Source: Undibacterium_A arcticum (GTDB taxonomy: Bacteria > Pseudomonadota > Gammaproteobacteria > Burkholderiales > Burkholderiaceae_D). From it: a stretch of DNA of 64,000 nucleotides. Below the pieces are notes generated by a model that did no database searches, was not told the origin of the DNA, and saw nothing but the letters and a program-made list of their open reading frames with translations. How positions within the stretch are numbered: position 1 is the stretch's first letter; each line of letters starts with the position of its first letter. A program made the translations under genes and the position numbers. This document shows, in pieces, positions 33,818 through 42,596 of this stretch. Location of the stretch: assembly GCF_042660705.1 (NCBI RefSeq), contig NZ_JBHSUQ010000001.1. One strand, given 5' to 3'.

Positions 33818-34627
33818 ATGCAAACACTGGTCAAAATTGGCGTCTCCCTCACCGTAGTGGCGGCGGTACTGGTCGGCGCCTGCTACAACGTGCTGCTGGC
33901 GCAAGGCGTCAGTCACCCTCCCATCAGTGCGGCCGAGCGCGTGATCGCGACCGAAACCCGGCCCCTCGGCGCTGGCATCGTCAACATCGACCTGAACGGC
34001 CCGGTCGATCTGAAACTGGTGCAAGGCAATTCGCCATCGATGACGGTACGCGCGGAAAAAAGATTGCTGCCTCAAATCACCACCGAACAGGATGGCAACA
34101 CCCTGCATATCGGCCTTAAAGGTTTCAATATCCACACCCGTCGGCCGCTGCAGGTCGAACTCACGCTGCCTGCGCTGCAGCAATTGACCATGCAGGGCAG
34201 CGGTGATGCCGATGTCAAGGGGTTCAATGGCGAGCAACTGCAATTGGCGCTGCGCGGCTCCGGCAATGCGGTAGTCGTCGGCCAGTACAAACGCATCAAC
34301 GCCAGCATCCTGGGCAGCGGCGACCTGCAATTGAATGGTGGCAATAGCGACCACGTCGAGCTAAGCCTGACCGGCTCGGGTGAAATGACCATCACCGGCC
34401 AAAGCAAGGCACTTGCTGCAAAAATCATGGGTTCCGGAAATATCGACGCCAGCCGGCTGCCATCCGACAGCGTCAAGCTCGACCTGCTCGGTTCCGGCGA
34501 CGCCAGTCTCAACGCCAAGCAGAGCGTCAACCTGAACTTGCGCGGCAGCGGCGACATCCACGTCGACGGCAAACCGGCCCAGCGCAATGTCAGCCGCACC
34601 GGTTCGGGTGATGTGAGTTTTGAGTGA
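33818..34627 (+). CDS. DUF2807 (head GIN domain) secreted beta-helix protein
   Basis: 269 residues. N-terminal hydrophobic segment IGVSLTVVAAVLVGACYNVL, possibly with a lipobox ending GAC. The rest is a repeated beta-helix in which Gly-Ser-Gly (GSGD, GSGN, GSGE) recurs roughly every 19 residues about eight times, from QLTMQGSGDADVKGF to RTGSGDVSFE. The family is exported and of unknown function. It is paired with the DUF1700 gene 186 bp upstream. Confidence 0.82.
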   Translation: MQTLVKIGVSLTVVAAVLVGACYNVLLAQGVSHPPISAAERVIATETRPLGAGIVNIDLNGPVDLKLVQGNSPSMTVRAEKRLLPQITTEQDGNTLHIGLKGFNIHTRRPLQVELTLPALQQLTMQGSGDADVKGFNGEQLQLALRGSGNAVVVGQYKRINASILGSGDLQLNGGNSDHVELSLTGSGEMTITGQSKALAAKIMGSGNIDASRLPSDSVKLDLLGSGDASLNAKQSVNLNLRGSGDIHVDGKPAQRNVSRTGSGDVSFE

Positions 34628-34733
34628 ATGAGCGAACTTGTCGGCTGTTATGCGCTTCGCATCCACCACGCCGATCCCAAATACTAGCTTACGGCATTCG
34701 CTGGAACGACCCGAGGGTCGCAGGCGGGTTCAA

Positions 34734-34774
34734 TAAAAAAACGATCTGACGACCGCCGTCCTCAGATCGTTTTT
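34734..34774. terminator. Bidirectional terminator between DUF2807 gene and egtB
   Basis: A-run, stem ACGATCTGA / TCAGATCGT, T-run. One arm contains the egtB stop codon. It serves both converging genes. Confidence 0.85.
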
Positions 34775-36102
34775 GCCAACCGGATCCCGCTGAACTGCCA
34801 GCGCGCGCTGGCGGGGAAGAAATTGCGGTAGGACGGTCGCGCATGCCCCTCCGGCGTGGCGCAGGACGAGCCGCGCAGCACGTACTGATTGATCATGAAC
34901 TTGCCGTTGTACTCGCCGATCGTGTCACCGGATACGGTAAAACCAGGGTACGCCGCATAGCTGCTGCTGGTCCACTGCCACGCGCTGCCGAATAGTTGAA
35001 TGAGTTGTGCACCTCCGGGTTGGTCACCTCCGTCGTGCGCACCTGCCGATTGCGCCGCCCGCTCCCACTCGGCTTCCGTCGGCAGCCGGGCACCGACCCA
35101 GCGCGCATAGGCCTCGGCCTCAAACAAGGACAGGTGGTGCGCGGGCCGCTGCAAGGCCAGCGGCTGCAAACCGTGCAGCGTGAATTCCTGCCAGTCCGGT
35201 CCGCTGCGGCGCCAGTACAACGGCTGCTGCAATTGCTGCGCACACACCCAATCCCAGCCGTCGGACAGCCATAGCGCAGGATTCTGATATCCGCCGGCTT
35301 CGACAAAGGCCAAAAACTCGCCATTCGTTACCAAGCGCGACGCCAGTGCGAACCCTTCGACGAACTGACGGTGGCGTGGCAGCTCGTTATCGAAGCAAAA
35401 GCCGCTGCCGTCGTGACCGATTTCCACCAGACCGGCGTCGAAGCGACACCAGTTGAGCGGCGGTGAGTCGCCAGTCTCAGCCGCATCGTCTATGCCCGCC
35501 TTGCTATTGGGGGTCTGATCGGCGTACGCCGGCTGCAGGGGGTTCAGCGACAGCATGTGCTTGACGTCGGTCAGCATCAGCTCCTGGTGCTGCTGCTCGT
35601 GCTGCAGGCCGAGTTCGACCAGCGCGGCCATCCCAGCGCTGATGGCGGCGGTCGGGGCAGCATCGGCGCCAGTCGGGTCGAAGTCAGCGCTGCCCAACCA
35701 CGCCAGCATCCGTTGATCGACGTCGCGCCGGTAGGCCCTGACCTCGGCCAACGAGGGCCGCGTCAGCATGCCGCGTTGCGCGCGCGGATGCTTTTCGCCG
35801 ACCCCGTTGTAGTAAGAGTTGAACAGCACCCGAAACGCCGGATGATGCGGCCGGAAAGCTGGCTCGACGCGTTCCAGCACAAAGGTCTCGAAAAACCAGG
35901 TGGTGTGCGCCAAATGCCATTTGACCGGGCTGGCGTCGGGCATCGACTGGATGCAACAGTCCTCGTCGGACAGCGGCCCGGACAGCGCCATGGTTTGCTG
36001 GCGCACCGCCTGATAGCGCCGCTGCAGCGGCGATTGCGACCCTTGGGAGGCCATGCGCGGCTGCAACTGACGCACTGCGCTGGTATTTATCGGTATTGGC
36101 AT
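34762..36102 (-). CDS. egtB: Ergothioneine biosynthesis sulfoxide synthase EgtB
   Basis: A non-heme iron enzyme coupling hercynine to a thiol with O2. 446 residues. The DinB_2 domain has the iron triad His66 (WHLAHTTWFFETFVL), His168 and His172 (LQHEQQHQELMLTDVKH). The FGE-sulfatase-like domain has GSGFCFDNELPRHRQF, RLPTEAEWERAA and LRGSSCATPEGHARPSYRNF. A strong AGGAGG precedes the ATG and egtD lies 12 bp upstream. No egtA, egtC or egtE is in the window. In bacteria lacking egtA, EgtB of this sort is thought to accept cysteine directly (inference here). It shares hercynine with SenA. Confidence 0.93.
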   Translation of the reverse strand: MPIPINTSAVRQLQPRMASQGSQSPLQRRYQAVRQQTMALSGPLSDEDCCIQSMPDASPVKWHLAHTTWFFETFVLERVEPAFRPHHPAFRVLFNSYYNGVGEKHPRAQRGMLTRPSLAEVRAYRRDVDQRMLAWLGSADFDPTGADAAPTAAISAGMAALVELGLQHEQQHQELMLTDVKHMLSLNPLQPAYADQTPNSKAGIDDAAETGDSPPLNWCRFDAGLVEIGHDGSGFCFDNELPRHRQFVEGFALASRLVTNGEFLAFVEAGGYQNPALWLSDGWDWVCAQQLQQPLYWRRSGPDWQEFTLHGLQPLALQRPAHHLSLFEAEAYARWVGARLPTEAEWERAAQSAGAHDGGDQPGGAQLIQLFGSAWQWTSSSYAAYPGFTVSGDTIGEYNGKFMINQYVLRGSSCATPEGHARPSYRNFFPASARWQFSGIRLAKTI

Positions 36103-36114
36103 CGTCGCCTCCTG

Positions 36115-37107
36115 TCAGACCACGCGCGCGTGGATCACTGCAAACCAGTGGCGCGAATCGGTCCAGACCCGCGCGTCGCCGAAACCCGCCTGCTCCAGCA
36201 ACGCGACAAAGTCCTGCTGTGTGTATTTATAACTGTTTTCGGTATGGATGCGCTCGCCTTGGGCAAACTGGCGCCGCTGCTCGCCCCAGCTGACGGTGAG
36301 TGCGCGGCGCGCTTCGAGATGCATCTCGATCCGGCCGTGCGCCGCATTGAAGCCGGCACGATGGCGCCAGTCGCGCACATCAAAATCGGTACCGAGCAAC
36401 TGGTTCAGGTGGCGCAGCAGATTCAGGTTAAAGGCGGCGGTCACGCCGAGCGCATCGTCGTAGGCCGCGTCCAGGATCTGCTGCTCCTTCAGCAGATCGA
36501 CACCGATCAGCACACCGCCATCGCTGCTGCTATTGCAGGCGGCACGCAGCCGGCGCAGGAAAGCGAGCGCTTGTGGCGGCGTGAAATTGCCGATCGACGA
36601 GCCGGGATAAAAAAACAGCCGCTTTTGATGTCGCACCGCATCCGGCAAGTCCAGCGCGCTGGAAAAATCCAGGCCGACGCCGGTCATCTCGATATGCGGA
36701 AACCGTTGCTGCAATTGCTCCAGCGCTTCCCGCAAAAAGTCGGCCGAGATATCGATCGGCACGTACTGCACCGGATGCAAGGTCGAAAACAGCCGCGCCG
36801 CCTTGGCGCAATTGCCAGCCCCGAGATCGATCAGGGTCGCACCGACGCCGATCGATTGCGCGATGTCCGGCAGATGCGCGTCGAAAATAGCCGCCTCGGT
36901 GCGCGTCGGGTAGTACTCGGGCAGCTCGCAGATGGCCTCGAACAATTTGGAGCCGAGCGCGTCATACAGATATTTGGCCGAGGTATGCGCCTGCGGCGCC
37001 ATCAAACCGGCTGACAGTTCGGCCCGAATGGCGGCGCCATTGGCGCGTTGGTGCTGGATAAATTCCGCCGGCGCGGCGGCGAGCTTGGCTATTGGTGGCA
37101 TCGGCAT
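36115..37107 (-). CDS. egtD: L-histidine N-alpha-methyltransferase EgtD
   Basis: Trimethylates histidine to hercynine using SAM, the entry step for both ergothioneine and selenoneine. 330 residues. Family phrases: LMAPQAHTSAKYLYDALGSK, ICELPEYYPTRTEAAIF, SAM site LIDLGAGNCAKAARLF, and FFYPGSSIGNFTP. The C-terminal ENSYKYTQQDFVALLEQAGF is typical. It begins at the ATG at 37107 (an ATG at 37101 is also possible). It is divergent from the PhnD-like gene with 167 bp between, and is followed closely by egtB. Confidence 0.95.
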   Translation of the reverse strand: MPMPPIAKLAAAPAEFIQHQRANGAAIRAELSAGLMAPQAHTSAKYLYDALGSKLFEAICELPEYYPTRTEAAIFDAHLPDIAQSIGVGATLIDLGAGNCAKAARLFSTLHPVQYVPIDISADFLREALEQLQQRFPHIEMTGVGLDFSSALDLPDAVRHQKRLFFYPGSSIGNFTPPQALAFLRRLRAACNSSSDGGVLIGVDLLKEQQILDAAYDDALGVTAAFNLNLLRHLNQLLGTDFDVRDWRHRAGFNAAHGRIEMHLEARRALTVSWGEQRRQFAQGERIHTENSYKYTQQDFVALLEQAGFGDARVWTDSRHWFAVIHARVV

Positions 37108-37274
37108 CGGTCAAATTTGAAGAATGCTGCAGAAGCACTTGGTTTTTGGCTATTATGGGCGGTTAAATCGCAACGCCCACTACCTGTATCAAGGCACGGT
37201 TAATTTCCTGATCATTTAGCATCGGCACATTGTTAGTCAAAAAACAAATTCAATCCTGACAGAAAGATAACATC

Positions 37275-38162
37275 ATGTTACGTTTTCCTGCTTATTCGTC
37301 CCTAAAACCGCTCAAATCGCTCGTTTCGATCGCCCTCACCGTTGGCGCCCTGCTGGGGGCCGCGCACAGCCAGGCGCAGCAGGTATTGCGCGTGTCGGCC
37401 ATTCCGGACGAAGCGCCGACCGAATTGCAGCGCAAATTCAAGCCGCTGGGCGACTATCTGGAGCAAAAACTCGGCATGAAAGTCGAATTCGTTCCCGTCA
37501 CCGACTACGCCGCCTCGGTCGAGGGCTTGATCAACAAGAAACTCGAGATGGTCTGGTTCGGCGGCTTCACCTTCGTGCAGGCCAAGGTGCGCAGCAATAA
37601 CCAGGTGGTGCCGCTGGTGCAGCGCGCCGAAGACGAAAAATTCCGATCGGTGTTCATCACCACCGACAAGAACATCAATAAATTGGAAGACCTGAAAGGC
37701 AAAACCTTCACTTTCGGCTCGGAATCGTCGACCTCCGGCCACCTGATGCCGCGCTCCTTCCTGCTGGCAGCCAAGGTCAATCCTGATACCGATATGAAAC
37801 GCATCGCATTCTCCGGTGCGCATGACGCGACCGTGGCGGCAGTGGCCGGCGGCAAGGTCGATGCCGGCGCGCTGAACATCTCGGTGTGGGAAAAACTGGT
37901 GAACGAGAAGAAAGTCGACCCGACCCAGGTCCGCGTGTTCTACACAACACCCGGTTACTACGACTACAACTGGACCGTGCGCGCCGACATGAATCCGGTG
38001 ATCCGCCAGAAACTGACCGACGCCTTCCTCGCGCTGGACAAGAACACACCGCAAGGCAAGGAAATCCTGGAGCTGCAGCGCGCCAGCAAATTCATCCCGA
38101 CCAAGGCGGAGAACTACACCGCGATCGAAGCGGCTGCGCGCAATGCCGGCCTGTTGAAGTAA
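37275..38162 (+). CDS. PhnD-like ABC transporter substrate-binding protein, putative selenate/selenium type
   Basis: A periplasmic binding protein of 295 residues. The signal peptide ends near AAHSQAQQ. The mature protein opens VLRVSAIPDEAPTELQRKF, with VEFVPVTDYAASVEGL, MVWFGGFTFVQAK, SESSTSGHLMPRSFLL and SGAHDATVAAVAGGKVDAGA. These phrases place it in the PhnD superfamily, and they match my recollection of the NCBI family named putative selenate ABC transporter substrate-binding protein. Selenium-gene context here (selD, senB, senA) agrees. Its transporter partners lie 1.2 kb downstream, beyond a toxin-antitoxin insertion. Phosphonate or phosphite are the alternatives. Confidence 0.78.
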   Translation: MLRFPAYSSLKPLKSLVSIALTVGALLGAAHSQAQQVLRVSAIPDEAPTELQRKFKPLGDYLEQKLGMKVEFVPVTDYAASVEGLINKKLEMVWFGGFTFVQAKVRSNNQVVPLVQRAEDEKFRSVFITTDKNINKLEDLKGKTFTFGSESSTSGHLMPRSFLLAAKVNPDTDMKRIAFSGAHDATVAAVAGGKVDAGALNISVWEKLVNEKKVDPTQVRVFYTTPGYYDYNWTVRADMNPVIRQKLTDAFLALDKNTPQGKEILELQRASKFIPTKAENYTAIEAAARNAGLLK

Positions 38163-38288
38163 GGGCACGAAGCGCCATATGCAGCGCACATCAAGTCGCC
38201 TGTGCGCGCAGCGCAATGGGCGACCTGATTCAGAATAACGATAACTGTTCAGCCCGCTATGGTGCACCGTGTTAGTTGCAGACAGCAG

Positions 38289-38380
38289 ACCGTTCGCCCT
38301 GAGTAGCCCGAAGGGCGTATCGAAGGGTCTGCGGATTCAAGGTACCTTCGCTACGCAGGGCGAACGGACAATTCAGGGCG
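38289..38380. repeat. REP-like intergenic palindrome
   Basis: Perfect 11-bp arms CGTTCGCCCTG (38291-38301) and CAGGGCGAACG (38356-38366) with inner stem pieces GCCC/GGGC and CGAAGG/CCTTCG; CAGGGCGAAC recurs once more just after. Sequences of this kind are scattered in many proteobacterial genomes. It lies in the gap between the binding-protein gene and vapB (38163-38559), which otherwise holds no gene. Confidence 0.6.
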
Positions 38381-38559
38381 AACAGCCCTTTGTGCGCCAC
38401 CCATGCACGCCGTCACTGCGGTCTGAACAGATACGAATCATACGAACAAATGTGAATATACGGCAACTTTGAAGTCCCCCTCGCCCTAAGATTCGCCTTG
38501 AATTTGACTGCACCAACCTGTATTCTTACCAAACAAATAACGATCATCAAGGAGTAAGA

Positions 38560-38772
38560 ATGCATGCCGCCACCCTCACCGAAAAATTTCAAATAGGTAT
38601 CCCCAAAGCATTTCGCGATGACCTTGGACTCAAGGCTGGCCAGCAATTCGTGTTTGTTGCCAAAGGCGACGCGATCATCATGATTCCGCGCCGCGACATT
38701 AGCGCGGTCCGTGGCATGTTCAAGGGCGCCAACACCGACAATGTGCGCGACCGTACGCAAGAGCCTGGCTGA
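38560..38772 (+). CDS. vapB: AbrB/MazE/SpoVT-type antitoxin
   Basis: 70 residues with a swapped-hairpin AbrB DNA-binding domain: LTEKFQIGIPKAFRDDLGLK, AGQQFVFVAKGDAIIMIP, then a toxin-binding tail (RGMFKGANTDNVRDRTQEPG). AAGGAG precedes the ATG. Its stop overlaps the toxin start (TGATG), the classical coupling in VapBC pairs, and it would repress its own operon. Confidence 0.85.
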   Translation: MHAATLTEKFQIGIPKAFRDDLGLKAGQQFVFVAKGDAIIMIPRRDISAVRGMFKGANTDNVRDRTQEPG

Positions 38773-39154
38773 TGCATGTCGTAGATACCTGTGGCTGGAT
38801 TGAATGGTTGACCGATGGCGTTCTGGCGGAAGATTTTGCCCCGTTTCTGAGCGACAGTGCCAATCTGATCGTGCCGACACTGGTGCAGTTTGAGCTCTAC
38901 AAGTGGTGCCTGCGCGAAAGGATGAAGCAGCTGCGCTCGATGTTATCGGCATCACGGAGGTTTGTATTGTGTCACCGCTCGATACCCGGATAGCATTGTC
39001 TGCTGCCGATTTATCCACACGCTACAAGCTGGCGATGGCAGATGCTGTGGTGTATGCCAGCGCTCTTGCTGCTGGCGGGGAACTCCTGACGTCGGACGCA
39101 CATTTTGCCGGATTGCCCAACGTCCAATACTGGCAAAAGAAGGCCTCCTTGTGA
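38772..39154 (+). CDS. vapC: PIN-domain ribonuclease toxin, frameshifted
   Basis: PIN toxin of about 128 residues. The acidic residues are Asp5 (MHVVDTCGWIEW), Glu in QFELYKWCLRE, Asp in AMADAVVYASA and Asp in LLTSDAHF. The frame slips in GCGCGAAAGGATG at 38917-38921; one more base gives LRE(R/K)DEAAALDVIG and a complete protein. As written the first frame stops at 38993. The vapBC pair interrupts an ABC transporter gene set, so it is probably a later arrival. Confidence 0.82.
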
Positions 39155-39286
39155 TGATCATCCGCTTTGCGCGTCGGCGGTTCGATTGGTATCGATCCCC
39201 GACATACTCAATCGAACAGCGCGCTTTAGTCCAGCGACAAAAACGAAAGTGTTCTTACAGCGTGTTCCTGGTGAGCCACGAACATT

Positions 39287-39359
39287 AATACATCAGGTAG
39301 TATTTTTTTATCGGCGCATAATCATTGCGCATAAATGAGTATTTTTAATGATACTCCCA
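39287..39359 (+). repeat. Composite intergenic element, copy e (upstream of phnC-like gene)
   Basis: TTAATACATCAGG, then TAGTATTTTTTTATCGGCGC, and the end GATACTCCC, 65 bp from start to end-motif. It follows the same order as the copies at 48134 and 55305. Confidence 0.45.
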
Positions 39360-39363
39360 ATAA

Positions 39364-40233
39364 ATGACCGCATTCTGCATTAAGAATTTATCGGTACGCC
39401 ATCAGACTAATGCCGCCGGCGCAGCACTGGCCTTGCGCGAGATCGACTTGTCGATCGCAGGCGGCGAACAGCTTGCGTTGATCGGCCCGTCCGGCGCCGG
39501 CAAGACCACCTTGCTGCACACATTGGCCTGTGCGCACCGGCCCGAGCATGGGGAAATCAGCGTGTTTGGTCAGTCGCCGTGGGCGCTCAACAACCATCAG
39601 CGCCATGCGCTGCGCGGGCGTCTGTTCCTGGCGCCGCAAACGCCACCGCTGCCGCCACGCCAGCGCGTAGTATCGGCGGTGCTGGCCGGCCGCCTGCCGC
39701 AATGGAGCGTGTGGCAAGCGCTTGCATCGCTGCTCAGACCAGCCGATCCGCAGGCCGCGTTTGACGCGCTGGCGCGATTTAATCTGCAGGACAAGCTATA
39801 TGCACGGGTCGACCGGCTGTCCGGTGGCGAGCGCCAGCGCTGTGCCATGGCGCGGCTGCTGGTGTCGAATGCCGAAGCATTTCTGGTCGATGAACCGCTG
39901 TCGGCGCTGGATCCAACATTGGCGCAGCAAACGCTGACTACCCTGCAGCAGGAAGCTGCCGCGCGCGGCGCGACGCTGGTCTGCAGTCTGCATCAGGTCG
40001 AACTGGCGCGCACCCACTTTGCCCGCATCGTCGGCCTGCGCGACGGCCGTATCGTGTTCGACGCACGGCGCGAAGAAGTCACAGACGCGATGATCGCGGC
40101 GCTGTATGCGAATTCGCACGACGCCATGATTGAGGCAACTGATAGCACTGATATCGAGGCCGCATTTGCGGCACCGATGGCGCCGGATATTGTGCCGGAT
40201 ATAGTGCCGATTATTGTGCCGCACTGCTTCTAG
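39364..40233 (+). CDS. PhnC-like ABC transporter ATP-binding protein
   Basis: Energises the PhnD-like transporter. 289 residues: Walker A LIGPSGAGKTTLL, Q-loop RGRLFLAPQTPPLPP, signature LSGGERQRCAMARLL, Walker B EAFLVDEPLSALD and H-loop SLHQVEL. The C-terminal tail beyond residue 245 is unusual, with a short repeat APDIVPDIVPIIVP. It starts with an ATG at 39364, 209 bp after vapC, followed closely by two permease genes. Confidence 0.85.
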   Translation: MTAFCIKNLSVRHQTNAAGAALALREIDLSIAGGEQLALIGPSGAGKTTLLHTLACAHRPEHGEISVFGQSPWALNNHQRHALRGRLFLAPQTPPLPPRQRVVSAVLAGRLPQWSVWQALASLLRPADPQAAFDALARFNLQDKLYARVDRLSGGERQRCAMARLLVSNAEAFLVDEPLSALDPTLAQQTLTTLQQEAAARGATLVCSLHQVELARTHFARIVGLRDGRIVFDARREEVTDAMIAALYANSHDAMIEATDSTDIEAAFAAPMAPDIVPDIVPIIVPHCF

Positions 40234-40261
40234 CATCCAGAACAATTCCGTGCTGACGCCG

Positions 40262-41098
40262 ATGCGATTACTGCGAACCGACCAGCAACACCCCGATCCC
40301 GCCTGGCATGGCCGGATCATGGGACTGATGCTCGGCATCGCCCTGCTGTGGCCGATGCTGGTCGCCAGCGAGTTCAAACCGTGGCAGCTATTTGACGCGC
40401 AAAGTCTGCGCGCGACCGGCCGCTTCCTGGCAGCTTTTGTGCCGCCGGCGCATTCGGCCGAATTCCTGCAACTGGTGCTGGCGGCGAGCTGGCAAACCGT
40501 GGCGATCGCGACCGCCGGACTGACGCTGGCGCTGCTGGGCGCGATTCCGCTGACGCTGGTGGTCACCGAATCGCTGTCGATCTCGCGCCTCGGCACCGGC
40601 CGCATGAAGCTCGGCGCAGTCGTGATCCGGCAAGCTGTGCGCTGGCTGCTGGTGCTGCTACGCAGCGTGCCGGAACTGGTGTGGGCGCTGCTGCTGGTGC
40701 GCATCGTCGGTCTCGGCCCGACCGCCGGCGTGTTGGCGATTGCCCTGACTTATTGCGGCATGTTGGGCAAGGTGTATGCCGAAATCCTCGAATCGTCCGA
40801 CCATCACGCGACCGACGCGTTGCTGGCCAATGGCAGCGGGCGCCTGGCCGCGCTGTTCTATGGCGCGCTGCCACAAGCGGCGACCGAACTGATTTCGTAC
40901 ACGGTCTATCGCTGGGAGTGCGCGATCCGCGGTTCGGTCGTGATGGGCTTCGTCGGTGCCGGCGGACTCGGACAACGGATGGATGAATCCTTGAAAATGC
41001 TGGCCGGCGGCGAAGTGTCGACCATGCTGCTGGTATTCGTTTTGCTGGTGACCGGCGCCGATGTGGTGAGTAAGCTCTTGCGTCGGCGGTTGGGGTAA
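40262..41098 (+). CDS. PhnE-like ABC transporter permease (first)
   Basis: Inner-membrane permease of about 278 residues with six predicted helices, starting GLMLGIALLWPMLVASEF. The binding-protein-dependent EAA loop near the C-terminus reads LPQAATELISYTVYRWECAIRG and is followed by GFVGAGGLGQRMDESL, as in PhnE. ATG at 40262 is 28 bp after the ATPase stop. It probably forms a heterodimer with the next gene. Confidence 0.85.
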   Translation: MRLLRTDQQHPDPAWHGRIMGLMLGIALLWPMLVASEFKPWQLFDAQSLRATGRFLAAFVPPAHSAEFLQLVLAASWQTVAIATAGLTLALLGAIPLTLVVTESLSISRLGTGRMKLGAVVIRQAVRWLLVLLRSVPELVWALLLVRIVGLGPTAGVLAIALTYCGMLGKVYAEILESSDHHATDALLANGSGRLAALFYGALPQAATELISYTVYRWECAIRGSVVMGFVGAGGLGQRMDESLKMLAGGEVSTMLLVFVLLVTGADVVSKLLRRRLG

Positions 41099-41100
41099 TC

Positions 41101-41910
41101 ATGGAACTGAAACGCCCTCCCCGGCTGGCCGCGCCGCCCGCGCCCGCCGTCCGACACTCCACCATCGTGCTGGTTGCCGGCTTGCTGGCACTGGTGATTG
41201 CCAGTTTTGCCTCACTATCCCTGCAATGGCGCGAATTGTTCACCGCCGATGCGGCGCAAAAAACTGCCGAGTTCCTGCGCGGTTTCGCGCCGCCCGAGAT
41301 CGCGCCGGCGTTCTTGCTGAAAACCGCGGTCGCGACTGCCGAGACGCTATCCATGTCGGCGCTCGGGACCGTGATCGCTGCCGTGCTCGGCCTGATGCTG
41401 GCCCTGCCCGCCGGCGGCCGTTTCGGCCGCGTGCCGCGCGCGCTGACCCGCATGCTGCTCAACCTGTTGCGCGCGATTCCGGAACTGGTATGGGCCTCGA
41501 TCCTGTTGATCGCCGCCGGCCTTGGTCCGTTCGCCGGCACGCTGGCACTGGCCGCGCATACCACCGGCGTACTCGGGCGCTTGTTCGCCGATGCGCTGGA
41601 AAACGTGCCGCCGGCCGCGGAAGCGACGCTGCGCATCAATGGCGTGCCACCGATGGCGGCGTTCTTTTATTCGGCATTGCCGCAGACCGCGCCGCAGATG
41701 ATGTCGTACACGCTGTATCGCTGGGAAAACAATATCCGCGCCGCCGCCATCCTCGGCGTGGTCGGCGCCGGCGGACTTGGTCAGATGCTGAAATTCCACC
41801 TGTCCCTGTTCCAGATGCAGGGGGCCGCGACGGTGATCATCGCGATGCTGCTGCTGGTCGCGATGGTCGACGCGGTCAGTTTTGCGTTGCGCCGCATGAT
41901 GACAAAATGA
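41101..41910 (+). CDS. PhnE-like ABC transporter permease (second)
   Basis: 269 residues with about six helices. The ATPase-contact loop PQTAPQMMSYTLYRWENNIR is followed by AAAILGVVGAGGLGQMLKFH. It starts 2 bp after the first permease stop, so both are coupled, the usual arrangement for paired PhnE-type permeases. With the ATPase and the distant binding protein it completes one importer. Confidence 0.86.
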   Translation: MELKRPPRLAAPPAPAVRHSTIVLVAGLLALVIASFASLSLQWRELFTADAAQKTAEFLRGFAPPEIAPAFLLKTAVATAETLSMSALGTVIAAVLGLMLALPAGGRFGRVPRALTRMLLNLLRAIPELVWASILLIAAGLGPFAGTLALAAHTTGVLGRLFADALENVPPAAEATLRINGVPPMAAFFYSALPQTAPQMMSYTLYRWENNIRAAAILGVVGAGGLGQMLKFHLSLFQMQGAATVIIAMLLLVAMVDAVSFALRRMMTK

Positions 41911-41947
41911 CCAGAACAGACACCATGACCGATGGCAAGCAAGCCTG

Positions 41948-42595
41948 ATGCTGGAATTGCGCCACATCACCAAGTCGTATGCGAACCGACGACGTGTCCT
42001 GACCGACCTGGCCTACACGCTGGCAGCCGGCGAATATGTCGCGATCATGGGCGAGTCCGGGGTCGGAAAATCGACCCTGCTCAATTTGATTGCCGGACTG
42101 GACACGCCCGACAGCGGCGAGATCCTGATCGACGGCGTATCGATGTCGGCGCTGGCCGATGACGCGGCGACGCGCTTGCGCCGTCTGAAGATGGGCTTCG
42201 TATTTCAGGCGTTTCATGTGCTACCCCATCTGACCTTGCAGCAAAACGTCGCGCTACCCTTGCTGCTGAACGGCCATACGATGCAACGCGCAGACGAGAT
42301 GCTGGCTGCGGTCGGTCTGGCCGGGCGCGGCGGCGATTTTCCGCGCCAGCTGTCCGGCGGCGAAATGCAGCGCGTCGCGATCGCCCGCGCACTGGTGCAT
42401 AAACCAGCGCTGGTGCTGGCGGACGAACCCACCGGCAACCTCGATCCCGACACCGCCCACAACGTACTGATGCTGCTGCGCGACGAGGTCAAGTCGAACG
42501 GCGCGTCGGCAATCCTGGTGACCCATTCGCATGCGGCGGCAGCGACCGCAGACCGCATCCTGGAGTTGCGGATGGATGGCCTGCACCCGGTCTGA
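41948..42595 (+). CDS. LolD/MacB-type ABC transporter ATPase (AttE-like)
   Basis: 215 residues: Walker A IMGESGVGKSTLLNLIAGLD, Q-loop GFVFQAFHVLPHLT, signature QLSGGEMQRVAIARAL, Walker B LVLADEPTGNLD, H-loop TTHSH-like LVTHSHAA. It belongs to the type that drives FtsX-fold permeases rather than transmembrane import. Its stop precedes the next ATG by one base (TGACATG), so it is coupled to the large permease. Confidence 0.88.
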   Translation: MLELRHITKSYANRRRVLTDLAYTLAAGEYVAIMGESGVGKSTLLNLIAGLDTPDSGEILIDGVSMSALADDAATRLRRLKMGFVFQAFHVLPHLTLQQNVALPLLLNGHTMQRADEMLAAVGLAGRGGDFPRQLSGGEMQRVAIARALVHKPALVLADEPTGNLDPDTAHNVLMLLRDEVKSNGASAILVTHSHAAAATADRILELRMDGLHPV

Positions 42596-42596
42596 C

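Noticed and set aside
37275..41910. Phosphonate utilisation (phn) operon
   Set aside because: No C-P lyase or phosphonatase gene is nearby, and the selenium and ergothioneine context plus the binding-protein phrases favour the putative selenate type. Phosphonate uptake is kept only as an alternative.
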